This document shows, piece by piece, positions 1 through 6,242 of a DNA stretch of 6,977 nt (position 1 is the first letter of the stretch; the number at the start of each line of letters is the position of its first letter). The DNA comes from Dehalococcoidia bacterium (lineage in GTDB: Bacteria > Chloroflexota > Dehalococcoidia > JACPQF01), in the NCBI GenBank assembly GCA_030650265.1, contig JAUSEJ010000208.1, positions 1-6,977 of the forward strand, given 5' to 3'. The position numbers were made by a program, and so were the translations under genes. The notes beneath the pieces are model-generated. The model had not been told where the DNA came from. It searched no databases and saw nothing but the letters and a program-made list of their open reading frames with translations.

Positions 1-1
1 G

Positions 2-184
2 GTGGGTAAACATCTGAGGCAGATCACTCTGCCTCCCGATTGCCGTTTGGCTCTGGTCATCAACAAGCAGTCCGGTGCCGTCATCCCCACCGGTGACACG
101 GTATTATCTGCTAACGATGAGATTCTGGCAGTTGCAAAGACTGAGGCGATCAATGCGCTGCGCACCGTGATGGCGGGCAAATGA
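2..184 (+). CDS. trkA: TrkA-type potassium uptake regulatory protein, C-terminal fragment (5' end outside window)
   Basis: About 60 residues are visible in an open frame that runs in from the left edge and stops at TGA 182-184. They match the end of an RCK_C (TrkA_C) domain: the pattern LPPDCRLALVINKQSGAVIP, then GDTVLSANDEILAVA, then a short helical tail, is typical of the ligand-binding C-terminal half of TrkA/KtrA-like proteins. In the family these cytoplasmic subunits bind NAD(H) or other nucleotides through an N-terminal Rossmann domain and gate a TrkH/KtrB potassium channel; that domain is not in the window. The GTG at position 2 is probably an internal valine codon rather than a start. 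pheA begins 25 bases after the stop on the same strand, so the two may be co-transcribed. The family call is fairly sure; which TrkA paralogue it is cannot be told. Confidence 0.78.
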   Translation: MGKHLRQITLPPDCRLALVINKQSGAVIPTGDTVLSANDEILAVAKTEAINALRTVMAGK

Positions 185-195
185 GGCAGAATGTA

Positions 196-203
196 AGAGA
201 GGA
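196..203 (+). promoter_or_regulatory. Ribosome binding site that fixes the pheA start
   Basis: AGAGAGGA lies 6 bases before ATG 210. The in-frame TTG at 204 directly abuts this element and could not use it, so ATG 210 is the preferred start. Confidence 0.65.
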
Positions 204-209
204 TTGTGC

Positions 210-1058
210 ATGGCGAAGAAGGTAGCTTACTTTGGTCCGGCCGGTACGTTCACGGAGGAAGCCGCCATGGCCTATGCCGCCGACGCCATGCTAATGCCTT
301 TTCCCACTATCTCAGGCGTGGCGGTAGCGGTCGAGACCGGGATGGCCGACGAAGGTGTAGTGCCGATCGAGAATAGCCTCGAGGGTTCGGTTCCGGCCAC
401 TCTCGATCTTCTCATACATGATTCGGTCCTCGTCATTTGTAAGGAGATAGCCCTACCCATCGACCACTATCTGCTAGCCAGGCCCGGCACGAAAATAGCA
501 GATGTTAAGATGATTCTCTCCCATCCCCAACCCTTGGGTCAGTGCCGGCGATTCATCGAAAGATGTTTCCCTAAAGCGGAGGTTGTCGCGTCACTGAGTA
601 CCGCAGCCGCTGTGGCGGAAGCGCTGGCTAGTAGTACGCCGGCAGCCGCTATAGGCACCCGGCGTGCTGCCACGCTTTACGGAGCGGAGATTCTCGCCGG
701 CAGCATACAGGACCAGGCGGCAAATACGACCCGCTTCGTCGTTCTGGCGAAGGCCGACTCAGCGCCCACGGGCTGCGACAAGACTTCTCTCTGTTTTACC
801 GTTGCCGAAGACCGACCGGGGATCTTGTGTGAGATTCTCCACGAGTTTGCCGACCGGCGAATTAATCTCGGCAAAATCGAGTCCCGGCCATCAAAGGAGT
901 CCCTGGGGAAGTATATCTTCCTGATTGATTTAGAGGGTCATAGAACAGATGGTGTTGTGGTCGAGGCGCTCGAGGGAGTTCGCCAGAAAACGGCCCTATT
1001 CAAGATCTTCGGATCCTATCCTCGCAATCTTCAGACTGCTCTCCGCCCGTCTACCTGA
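210..1058 (+). CDS. pheA: Prephenate dehydratase with C-terminal ACT domain
   Basis: This 282-residue protein converts prephenate to phenylpyruvate, with loss of water and CO2, in cytoplasmic phenylalanine synthesis. The catalytic PDT domain spans about residues 4-180: YFGPAGTFTEEAA at 7-19, VVPIENSLEGSV at 50-61, LSHPQPLGQC at 103-112, and the conserved TRF motif at 174-176, whose threonine is catalytic in the family. An ACT domain follows (about 192-270), with RPGILCEI at 202-209 in the place of the GALV motif and ESRP at 224-227; these form the phenylalanine-binding site, so feedback inhibition is expected. The length matches monofunctional bacterial enzymes and there is no chorismate mutase domain. 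The start is ATG 210 because AGAGAGGA sits 6 bases upstream. It follows trkA closely and converges on the HNH gene, with only 40 bases between the stops. Identification is very secure. Confidence 0.96.
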   Translation: MAKKVAYFGPAGTFTEEAAMAYAADAMLMPFPTISGVAVAVETGMADEGVVPIENSLEGSVPATLDLLIHDSVLVICKEIALPIDHYLLARPGTKIADVKMILSHPQPLGQCRRFIERCFPKAEVVASLSTAAAVAEALASSTPAAAIGTRRAATLYGAEILAGSIQDQAANTTRFVVLAKADSAPTGCDKTSLCFTVAEDRPGILCEILHEFADRRINLGKIESRPSKESLGKYIFLIDLEGHRTDGVVVEALEGVRQKTALFKIFGSYPRNLQTALRPST

Positions 1059-1098
1059 AGCGGTCAGGCCATCCAACAAGAAGACCGTCAGCTAGCAG

Positions 1099-1650
1099 CT
1101 ACAAAGCTACTACCTCCTCCCAGGCAGGGATGAATTTCTGCCATTCATCCTGGTGCTGAAAGTGCTGGTAGAAGACGTAGTAACTGCCGGGACGAGGCTT
1201 CTGCGGTTGCCTGTAAAGATGCATGCGGGCCTCGTCCGGCGTGCGGCTCCCTTTGCGATGATTGCAGGTCTTGCAAGCGCTTGTAAGGTTATCCCATGTG
1301 TGCTTCCCGCCCCGGTGTCTGGGAATCACGTGGTCTAGAGTCAGGTCCCGCGACTTGATGCCGCAGTATTGGCAGGTGTAGCTATCTCTGACAAAAACCT
1401 CGCGGCGCGTGAGCCTTACCTGTGGCCGTGGCCGCTTGATCATGTATACAAGTCGAATGACCGAGGGCACAGCAAGACGACGAGTGGGCGTATGCAGAGA
1501 TCCACTGCCATGCTCCAGCACCTCCGCCTTTCCGCGATCGAGAAGGACGAATGCCCGGCGAATATTGCAGACGTTGAGGGGTTCATAGTTCTGATTCAGC
1601 ACTAGTACTGATGTGTTCAGGTTCTGCCTCCATCTGAGGTTACCATTCAT
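1099..1650 (-). CDS. Stand-alone HNH endonuclease family protein
   Basis: A protein of 173-183 residues with a complete HNH nuclease fold in its middle. Zinc-type cysteine pairs are CQYC (93-96) and CKTC (126-129). The nuclease core is LDHVIPRHRGG (105-115), DNL (120-122) and CNHRKG (129-134), supplying the catalytic His107 and the N and H of the motif. The N-terminal part (NTSVLVLNQNYEPLNVC, 12-28) is the signature of a widespread family of small bacterial HNH proteins whose role is not well established; nicking or cleavage of DNA is expected. No methylase, integrase or phage gene lies nearby, so I do not call it restriction or mobile. Start choice is odd: ATG 1650 has no ribosome binding site, while GGAGG lies 6 bases before a CTG at 1618-1620, just where family members usually begin. 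It is last in the minus-strand gene series, 95 bases behind the membrane protein gene. Confidence 0.88.
   Translation of the reverse strand: MNGNLRWRQNLNTSVLVLNQNYEPLNVCNIRRAFVLLDRGKAEVLEHGSGSLHTPTRRLAVPSVIRLVYMIKRPRPQVRLTRREVFVRDSYTCQYCGIKSRDLTLDHVIPRHRGGKHTWDNLTSACKTCNHRKGSRTPDEARMHLYRQPQKPRPGSYYVFYQHFQHQDEWQKFIPAWEEVVAL
1627..1631 (-). promoter_or_regulatory. Strong Shine-Dalgarno inside the annotated HNH reading frame
   Basis: On the minus strand this reads GGAGG and is followed after 6 bases by CTG (1618-1620), the eleventh codon of the longer HNH frame. It suggests that translation may begin at this CTG rather than at ATG 1650. Confidence 0.45.
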
Positions 1651-1745
1651 GGTGGCGAAGTGATGATCACGATCGGTCCTGGCCGGATCGATGAGACCGC
1701 CAAAGCAAAGTGAGCAAGCTTAATTAGCCCCTGGCTGCCAGCGAA

Positions 1746-1937
1746 TCATTCCCAGTTGATGATCCAGACGCACAAACCGGCCAGTCCGATCGTGGCCACG
1801 ACCAGCGCCGCCATCTGCGTTGGCAGCAGACCGACGTCTTTGGCAGAATAGCCGAGCATCGCGACCATGCCAATGGCGAGGATTAGCCATGCAGTTAACC
1901 GGGGATGTCTCTTTACGAAATCTACTACTGTAGTCAC
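1746..1937 (-). CDS. Small two-helix membrane protein of unknown function
   Basis: I do not recognise this 63-residue protein. It has a short basic N-terminus (KRHPR, 9-13), a first hydrophobic helix at about 14-30, a short polar turn (SAKDVGLLPTQ, 31-41), and a second helix at about 42-61 ending in WIINWE. The positive N-terminus predicts both ends in the cytoplasm, giving a helical hairpin in the inner membrane. It is likely a real gene: GGAGG (1944-1948) lies 6 bases before the GTG start, and it begins only 30 bases after the glcF stop on the same strand, so it is probably the third gene of the glcD-glcF operon. That position would allow a role as a membrane anchor or quinone-side partner for the oxidase, but nothing in the sequence proves it. 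No cysteine or histidine pattern for heme or metal binding is visible. Confidence 0.72.
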   Translation of the reverse strand: MTTVVDFVKRHPRLTAWLILAIGMVAMLGYSAKDVGLLPTQMAALVVATIGLAGLCVWIINWE

Positions 1938-1943
1938 ACACAG

Positions 1944-1948
1944 CCTCC
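1944..1948 (-). promoter_or_regulatory. Ribosome binding site of the small membrane protein gene
   Basis: The minus strand reads GGAGG with a 6-base spacer to GTG 1937. It supports both the reality of the small gene and its GTG start. Confidence 0.6.
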
Positions 1949-1967
1949 GTTGGAAAGTAGCCCCATT

Positions 1968-3254
1968 TTACAGCTTATTACCTTGCTTTGACAACTCTTC
2001 CATGTTTCCCGCTTGATCCAGCAACTGGACCACATGAACAGCCTTCTGTTTCAACCCCGCCAGGTTCAGACTGCCCTGGATTCTCTGAAGACAGGCAGGA
2101 CAGCTGCTGGCCACATACTCCGCTCCTGTTTCCACGATGCTCTGAACTTTGCGGTCCGAGACTGCGACTGACACGTCCGGATAGAGCGCTTGAAAGAAGC
2201 CGGCAGCCCCACAGCAGCGCCCTGCTTCGGCCATCTCTCGATACTCGACGCCCGGCAACCCTCCGAGCAGAGCCCGGGGCTGAGCCGAGACGTTCTGGCC
2301 GCGGAGGAGGTGGCAGGGGTCATGGTAGGTGACGGACAATTCGAGAGAGGCAAGGTCTTGCGACCGGAAACCCAGTTCGTCGACAAGATAGGCGGAGATG
2401 TCGAACGTGCGGGCGGCCAGTCTCTCTGCCTTAGCCAGCATGCCCGGGTCATCGCGAAAGATCAAGGGATACTCTTTCTTGATCGCTGTACCGCAACTTG
2501 CACAGGCGGTGACGACGGCGTCCCCTCCCATCTTTTCGAGAAGCATGATGTTTCGTCTGGCGAGCAATTTAGCGGCTCCGGTATCGCCGGCGACCAGCAT
2601 CGGTAGGCCACAACACCGGGCAGACTTCGCCAGGGTCACCTCCACGCCGAGCCGATTCAGCACCCGAACGAGGGATTCGCCGATCTCGGGCATGGTGTGT
2701 TCGATAAGACAGCCGGCGTAGAATACTACGCGACCGCGCGGATCAGGAACCGTGTTAACGGCGGGCAACCTTCGTCGCAGCGACCGGAAGGTGGAGGGAA
2801 TGCGGCGGATATCGATGCCTTTCGGTACGAGCCTGTCCGCCAGGGGCAGCTTTAGAACGGTCTTCTGTGCCGCCTGCAACGAAGCGGAGGCCAGGCTCAT
2901 TCTCCCGTTCGCCGGCAACACCTGATGCAGGGCGATTCTCTTTACCCAGGGAAGTCCCTTCACCGCCGTATAGTGCTCGCGGGCGGCGAGGATGATCTTG
3001 TCGATTTGGACGCCGCTAGGGCAGGTGCTTACGCAGGACAGGCAGTACAGGCAGCTCTCGATCCGGCGGACGTATCCGGCAGTGACGGGAAGCTCGCCAT
3101 CCATCACGGCGCGGATCAGCCGGATTCTCCCGCGCGCCACTTGTGACTCGTCCCTGGTTTCCCTGTAACTAGGACAGGTGGCCTGGCAGAATCCGCATTT
3201 GGTGCAGCGAAGCGCTTCGTTTCGGAGTTCGGCAAAATCGAAAACAGGACTCAC
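1968..3254 (-). CDS. glcF: Iron-sulfur subunit of a GlcD/GlcF-type 2-hydroxyacid dehydrogenase
   Basis: A 428-residue electron-transfer subunit of the GlcF family. The N-terminal half carries two ferredoxin-type 4Fe-4S motifs: C17, C20, C23, C27 (CTKCGFCQATCP) and C68, C71, C74, C78 (CLYCLSCVSTCP). Two cysteine-rich CCG domains follow. The first has GC at 181-182, CCG at 214-216 and CASC at 251-254; the second has HDPC at 311-314, CCG at 347-349 and CPAC at 385-388. In the family these domains relay electrons from the FAD subunit to the quinone pool or another acceptor at the inner face of the membrane. There are no transmembrane helices. The start is GTG, overlapping the glcD stop as GTGA (3251-3254), which implies translational coupling and a joint complex. 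E. coli has a third subunit, GlcE, which is absent here. LutA and heterodisulfide reductase relatives share the CCG domain, but the two ferredoxin motifs plus the glcD partner favour GlcF. Confidence 0.92.
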   Translation of the reverse strand: MSPVFDFAELRNEALRCTKCGFCQATCPSYRETRDESQVARGRIRLIRAVMDGELPVTAGYVRRIESCLYCLSCVSTCPSGVQIDKIILAAREHYTAVKGLPWVKRIALHQVLPANGRMSLASASLQAAQKTVLKLPLADRLVPKGIDIRRIPSTFRSLRRRLPAVNTVPDPRGRVVFYAGCLIEHTMPEIGESLVRVLNRLGVEVTLAKSARCCGLPMLVAGDTGAAKLLARRNIMLLEKMGGDAVVTACASCGTAIKKEYPLIFRDDPGMLAKAERLAARTFDISAYLVDELGFRSQDLASLELSVTYHDPCHLLRGQNVSAQPRALLGGLPGVEYREMAEAGRCCGAAGFFQALYPDVSVAVSDRKVQSIVETGAEYVASSCPACLQRIQGSLNLAGLKQKAVHVVQLLDQAGNMEELSKQGNKL

Positions 3255-4639
3255 TTGACCCCACCATTGACGATTTTGCCCGGATTCAGGATACCATTGG
3301 GGTCGAAGAGTTGTTTCAGCCTTACTACTAGCGACATCTCTACCGGGCCATATTCAAGAGGCAGATGCTGCCGTTTCGATAAGCCGATGCCATGCTCTCC
3401 CGATAGAGTACCACCGAGAGCGAGGGCAGCGCGGCAAATCTCCTCCTCCGCCGCATGAACCTTCGCCAAATCTCCCGTTTTTCGCTCGTCGAAGAGGACG
3501 ATCGGGTGGAGGTTGCCGTCTCCGGCATGGGCGAGCACTCCTATGCGAATATCGAACTTAGCGGACACCTCGCCGATCCGCGCCACTATTGCCGGCAACT
3601 TGCTACGGGGCACTGTAACGTCCTGTAGACTGTAGTTCGGCTCCAGCCTGGCCAGGGCGCCGATCACCGTACGGCGGGCCAGCCAGAGGTCATCGACCTC
3701 TTTGCCGGTGGTGGCGTGCCGGATCTCGCGCACTCGATTGGCCTGACAAACCGCCTCAACTTGCAGTACTTGCCGGTCCAGCGACTCCCGGAAGCCGTCG
3801 ATTTCGATAAGAAGCACGGCGGCGGCATCTTTGGGCAATCCCACGTGAACAAAGTCCTCGGCGCAGGAGATGAGAATGCGGTCCATTAGCTCCAGAGTCG
3901 TGGGAATGATGCCCCGGGCAATAATCGCACTCACCGCATTCGAAGCGTCGGCTACCGAGTCGAACACGGCCAGCATGGTCTTCTTGGCTTCGGGGAGTGG
4001 CAACACGCGCAGGGTTATCCTCGTGACCACGCCAAGAGTGCCTTCCGAGCCAACAAACAGGCGAGTAAAATCGTAACCGGTGCAGTTCTTCATAACCGAC
4101 CCGCCGGTGTGGATGATCTCGCCCGTGGGCAAAACGACCTCGAGGCCAAGGACATAGTCCCTCGTTACCCCGTATTTCAGGCAGCGCGGCCCCCCGCTGT
4201 TCTCCGCCACATTCCCGCCAAGGGTACAGACGTTCATTGAGGCCGGGTCGGGGGGGTAGAACAAGCCGAGTGGCGCCAGGGCAGCCTGCAATTCGGCGTT
4301 GACCACGCCTGGCTCGACGATAACTACCAGGTTATCTCTGTCGATCGCCAAGATTCTGGTCATGCGGCTCAAGCAGAGGATTATTCCGCCATCGAGAGCC
4401 AGAGAGCCGCCGCTCAAATTGGTTCCCGCTCCCCGCGGCACCACGGGCAGCTTGTGCTCGTTAGCCAGCTTCAGGATTTCGGCCACCTGCTCTGCGGTCG
4501 TGGGAAAGACAACGACGTCAGGCCTGAATTCTGGTAGGGTCGCATCGTAGGAATAGACGAGTAGCTCCTCCCGCGAGGAGATAACCGCGTCCTTGCCCAC
4601 GGCAGTCTGCAACTGCTGAATAACGGAGCGGGAAATCAA
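3251..4639 (-). CDS. glcD: FAD-linked 2-hydroxyacid dehydrogenase (D-lactate/glycolate oxidase catalytic subunit, GlcD family)
   Basis: A 462-residue flavoprotein of the VAO/PCMH fold that oxidises a 2-hydroxyacid, usually D-lactate or glycolate, to the 2-oxoacid. The FAD-binding domain (about 42-215) shows PRGAGTNLSGG (68-78), TLGGNVAENSGG (139-150), KYGVTRDYV (155-163) and GSEGTLG (197-203). The C-terminal domain has HAGDGNLHP (371-379) and SGEHGIG (413-419); H371, H378 and E415 are the metal and substrate ligands expected in D-2-hydroxyacid dehydrogenases. It ends with the usual DPNGILNPGKI. I chose TTG 4639 as start: TGAGG (4646-4650) lies 6 bases upstream, the length then fits the family, and a longer frame back to TTG 4714 would begin upstream of the likely promoter. 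It overlaps glcF by 4 bases and is divergent from larA, which points to lactate or a similar 2-hydroxyacid as substrate. Substrate specificity cannot be read from sequence alone. Confidence 0.92.
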   Translation of the reverse strand: MISRSVIQQLQTAVGKDAVISSREELLVYSYDATLPEFRPDVVVFPTTAEQVAEILKLANEHKLPVVPRGAGTNLSGGSLALDGGIILCLSRMTRILAIDRDNLVVIVEPGVVNAELQAALAPLGLFYPPDPASMNVCTLGGNVAENSGGPRCLKYGVTRDYVLGLEVVLPTGEIIHTGGSVMKNCTGYDFTRLFVGSEGTLGVVTRITLRVLPLPEAKKTMLAVFDSVADASNAVSAIIARGIIPTTLELMDRILISCAEDFVHVGLPKDAAAVLLIEIDGFRESLDRQVLQVEAVCQANRVREIRHATTGKEVDDLWLARRTVIGALARLEPNYSLQDVTVPRSKLPAIVARIGEVSAKFDIRIGVLAHAGDGNLHPIVLFDERKTGDLAKVHAAEEEICRAALALGGTLSGEHGIGLSKRQHLPLEYGPVEMSLVVRLKQLFDPNGILNPGKIVNGGVK

Positions 4640-4645
4640 ATACTG

Positions 4646-4650
4646 CCTCA
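4646..4650 (-). promoter_or_regulatory. Ribosome binding site selecting the TTG start of glcD
   Basis: The minus strand reads TGAGG, then CAGTAT, then TTG 4637-4639. The 6-base spacing matches that seen for the other genes in this window and favours this start over upstream in-frame TTG codons. Confidence 0.55.
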
Positions 4651-4670
4651 GCCTTCGTTGTTTCGCTGAC

Positions 4671-4699
4671 AGTGTAGCACAAAAGTTGGCTCCGGACAA
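4671..4699 (-). promoter_or_regulatory. Candidate sigma70-type promoter of the glcD-glcF operon
   Basis: On the minus strand, TTGTCC (4694-4699) and TACACT (4671-4676) are separated by 17 bases, each matching the consensus hexamer at four of six positions. Transcription would start near 4664 and give a leader of roughly 25 bases before the TTG start of glcD. It was found by eye, so chance similarity is possible. Confidence 0.45.
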
Positions 4700-4742
4700 C
4701 GCGAGGATCTCCAATGCACAAGAGTTCGCAAACCGGTCGGGT

Positions 4743-4758
4743 TATGTAGCGCCACATA
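4743..4758. promoter_or_regulatory. Near-palindrome in the divergent glcD/larA region, candidate operator
   Basis: TATGTAGCGCCACATA is a 16-base inverted repeat with one mismatched pair around a GCGC centre. It lies upstream of both candidate promoters, 43 bases beyond the glcD -35 and about 70 bases before the larA -10. That is a natural place for a dimeric activator or repressor serving both transcripts. No regulator gene is in the window. Confidence 0.3.
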
Positions 4759-4806
4759 CAATGCAATCCGCCCTCCTCGCATAGCGTAGGTTTGGGTTGA
4801 TCTGGC

Positions 4807-4836
4807 ATAATTGTTACCACTCATGTGATATAATTG
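4807..4836 (+). repeat. Direct repeat ATAATTG flanking the larA promoter
   Basis: ATAATTG occurs at 4807-4813 and again at 4830-4836, 23 bases apart. The second copy overlaps the -10 box. Both copies are preceded by a TG in a position compatible with an extended -10 (TGGCATAAT and TGATATAAT), so they may be tandem promoters or just AT-rich coincidence. Confidence 0.3.
4826..4834 (+). promoter_or_regulatory. Extended -10 promoter of larA
   Basis: TGATATAAT combines the TGn extension with a perfect TATAAT box (4829-4834). No good -35 hexamer lies 16-18 bases upstream, as is common for extended -10 promoters or ones needing an activator. Transcription would start near 4841, leaving a leader of about 96 bases before ATG 4937. 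Confidence 0.55.
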
Positions 4837-4878
4837 CAGCGTCGGAAGTGCATAGTCATTGCCACCGAAGCTGCAACC

Positions 4879-4934
4879 GGGTGGAACATCACGAACAATA
4901 GTATGGTTCTGTAATCCGCAAAGTGGGTGGAACA
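4879..4934 (+). repeat. Repeated GGGTGGAACA element in the larA leader, second copy at the ribosome binding site
   Basis: GGGTGGAACA is present at 4879-4888 and 4925-4934. The second copy includes GGTGG, 6 bases before ATG 4937, and probably acts as the ribosome binding site. An upstream CCACC (4862-4866) can pair with GGTGG in either copy (4880-4884 or 4926-4930), a layout that could hide or free the initiation site. The pairing is only 5 base pairs, so any regulatory role is speculative. Confidence 0.35.
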
Positions 4935-4936
4935 CG

Positions 4937-6226
4937 ATGATAGTCAACCTGGCCTTCGGGCGATCGGGCCTGGAAATCGCCGTTCCCGACGACGCATCGA
5001 TTGTGGCGCCGGTATTTCTACCAGGCCTGGAGGATGAGACCGCGGCCATACGCCAATCCTTGCGCCAACCCATCGCCTCCCCTGCTTTGCGGGACCTTCT
5101 CGACCCGTCTGCCACGGTCGCGATAGTATTCAGCGACATCACCCGACCGGTGCCAAACCGGCTTCTTCTCCCGCCGATCCTGGTAGAGATCGAGGAGGCT
5201 GGCGTGCCAACGTCGAGTGTGACTCTTATCAACGCCTGCGGTATGCACAGACCGAACACGCCCGACGAGCTAGACGCCATGCTCGGGCCAAAGATAACCG
5301 CCACTTACCGGATAGTCAACCACGATGCCCGGGATAGCAACCAACTCGCCTACATTGGCAAGAGCAGCTTTGGCCGCGAGGTTTGGGTCAACAAGAATTA
5401 CCTTCAGGCCAGTGTACGTATTCTCACGGGATTCATCGAACCCCACTTCTTCGCCGGATTCAGCGGCGGCGCCAAGTCTGTCCTGCCTGGCATCGCTGGC
5501 AGTCAGACAATCATGCGTAACCATAACGCCGCCATGGTTGGCCACCCTCAGGCGCGGTGGGGAGTGACGGATGAGAACCCTATCTTCTCCGAGTCGCGCC
5601 AGGCGGAAGCCATGGCACCGTGTTCCTTTGTCGTGAATGTCGCCCTCAACGAGAGGCGAAGGATCACCGGGGTTTTCGCCGGCGGCTTAAAGGCGGCTCA
5701 CGATGCCGGCATCGCCTTCGTCCGGAAGACGGCTATGAGGTCGGTTCATAATGAGTTCGATATCGTCGTGACCACCAACAGCGGCTACCCGCTTGATCTC
5801 AACCTGTATCAGGCGGTTAAAGGGATGTCGGCTGCCGCCGAGATAGTCCGCCCTGGCGGTGATATTATCATCGCCTCGGAGTGCTCGGAGGGAGTGGGCC
5901 ACGGCAACTTCGCCGCGATGCTGGGTCTGCGCTCCTCCCCTCGCGAGATGCTGGACCTGATCGAATCGCCGGGGTTTCTGATGTTTGACCAATGGGAAGC
6001 CCAAATTCTTGCCAAGATCTTGTTGAAGAGCCGGGTGCACATCTTCGCCACGGGTCTGAGCCAGCAGGAGGCCAGAGCGGCCTTTCTCCAGCCGTGGGAT
6101 AGTGTGGAGAGAGCCATCCTAACCCTGGCCGGCCAGCACAAAGAGAGAAGCGGCAGGGACCCCCGAATCTGCATTCTGCCCCAGGGCCCTCAGACCGTGC
6201 CCTATGTTGCCTACGCGACCGGATGA
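4937..6226 (+). CDS. larA: LarA-family nickel-pincer-dependent 2-hydroxyacid (lactate) racemase
   Basis: A 429-residue cytoplasmic enzyme of the lactate racemase family (N-terminal DUF2088 domain), close to the usual length. The family moves a hydride from the substrate's C2 to a nickel-pincer nucleotide bound to a lysine. Matching by memory to the Lactobacillus plantarum enzyme, the key residues are all here: R70 in SDITRPVPN, H104 in GMHRPNT, H170 and K180 in EPHFFAGFSGGAKSVLPG, H196 in MRNHN, and Q292 and K295 in YQAVKGM. K180 would carry the cofactor and H196 would bind nickel. I chose ATG 4937 because GGTGG lies 6 bases before it and MIVNLAFG is the normal family beginning; the upstream in-frame TTG at 4859 would add 26 residues unlike the family. 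Its neighbours, the divergent glcD-glcF genes, suggest lactate or a related 2-hydroxyacid. Cofactor genes larB, larC and larE must be elsewhere. Other family members act on other 2-hydroxyacids, so the substrate is open. Confidence 0.92.
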   Translation: MIVNLAFGRSGLEIAVPDDASIVAPVFLPGLEDETAAIRQSLRQPIASPALRDLLDPSATVAIVFSDITRPVPNRLLLPPILVEIEEAGVPTSSVTLINACGMHRPNTPDELDAMLGPKITATYRIVNHDARDSNQLAYIGKSSFGREVWVNKNYLQASVRILTGFIEPHFFAGFSGGAKSVLPGIAGSQTIMRNHNAAMVGHPQARWGVTDENPIFSESRQAEAMAPCSFVVNVALNERRRITGVFAGGLKAAHDAGIAFVRKTAMRSVHNEFDIVVTTNSGYPLDLNLYQAVKGMSAAAEIVRPGGDIIIASECSEGVGHGNFAAMLGLRSSPREMLDLIESPGFLMFDQWEAQILAKILLKSRVHIFATGLSQQEARAAFLQPWDSVERAILTLAGQHKERSGRDPRICILPQGPQTVPYVAYATG

Positions 6227-6242
6227 TTGCCGTCAGTCTTTA

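Noticed and set aside
1059..1098. Terminator between the convergent pheA and HNH genes
   Set aside because: Only a 5-base-pair stem (CGGTC 1061-1065 with GACCG 1083-1087), a 17-base loop and no T-run; too weak to call.
1099..1650. HNH gene as part of a mobile element or defence system
   Set aside because: No transposase, integrase, methylase, terminal repeats or phage genes accompany it, and this small HNH family commonly occurs alone in chromosomes.
1651..1745. Promoter or terminator between the small membrane gene and the HNH gene
   Set aside because: I see only short palindromes (such as CTGG-CTG-CCAG at 1731-1741) and no hexamer pair that fits well; the 95 bases hold nothing I can support.
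2190..2606. Plus-strand open frame of 138 residues inside glcF
   Set aside because: It lies antisense to conserved CCG-domain coding sequence and has no recognisable protein features.
4640..4714. Longer glcD beginning at TTG 4714
   Set aside because: The added residues are unlike GlcD N-termini, and the region contains the best promoter candidate; TTG 4639 has a properly spaced TGAGG.
4859..4936. Upstream N-terminal extension of larA from TTG 4859
   Set aside because: The extra 26 residues do not resemble the family, there is no ribosome binding site before 4859, and ATG 4937 has a well-spaced GGTGG and the normal family N-terminus.
4841..4936. T-box riboswitch in the larA leader
   Set aside because: GGGTGGAAC resembles only part of the T-box consensus, it occurs twice, the leader is very short, there is no specifier stem or terminator, and larA is not an aminoacyl-tRNA or amino-acid gene.
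4648..5304. A 218-residue minus-strand open frame across the larA start region
   Set aside because: It overlaps the well-supported N-terminus of larA and the glcD promoter region, has no recognisable domain and low-complexity R/S-rich composition typical of an antisense shadow.
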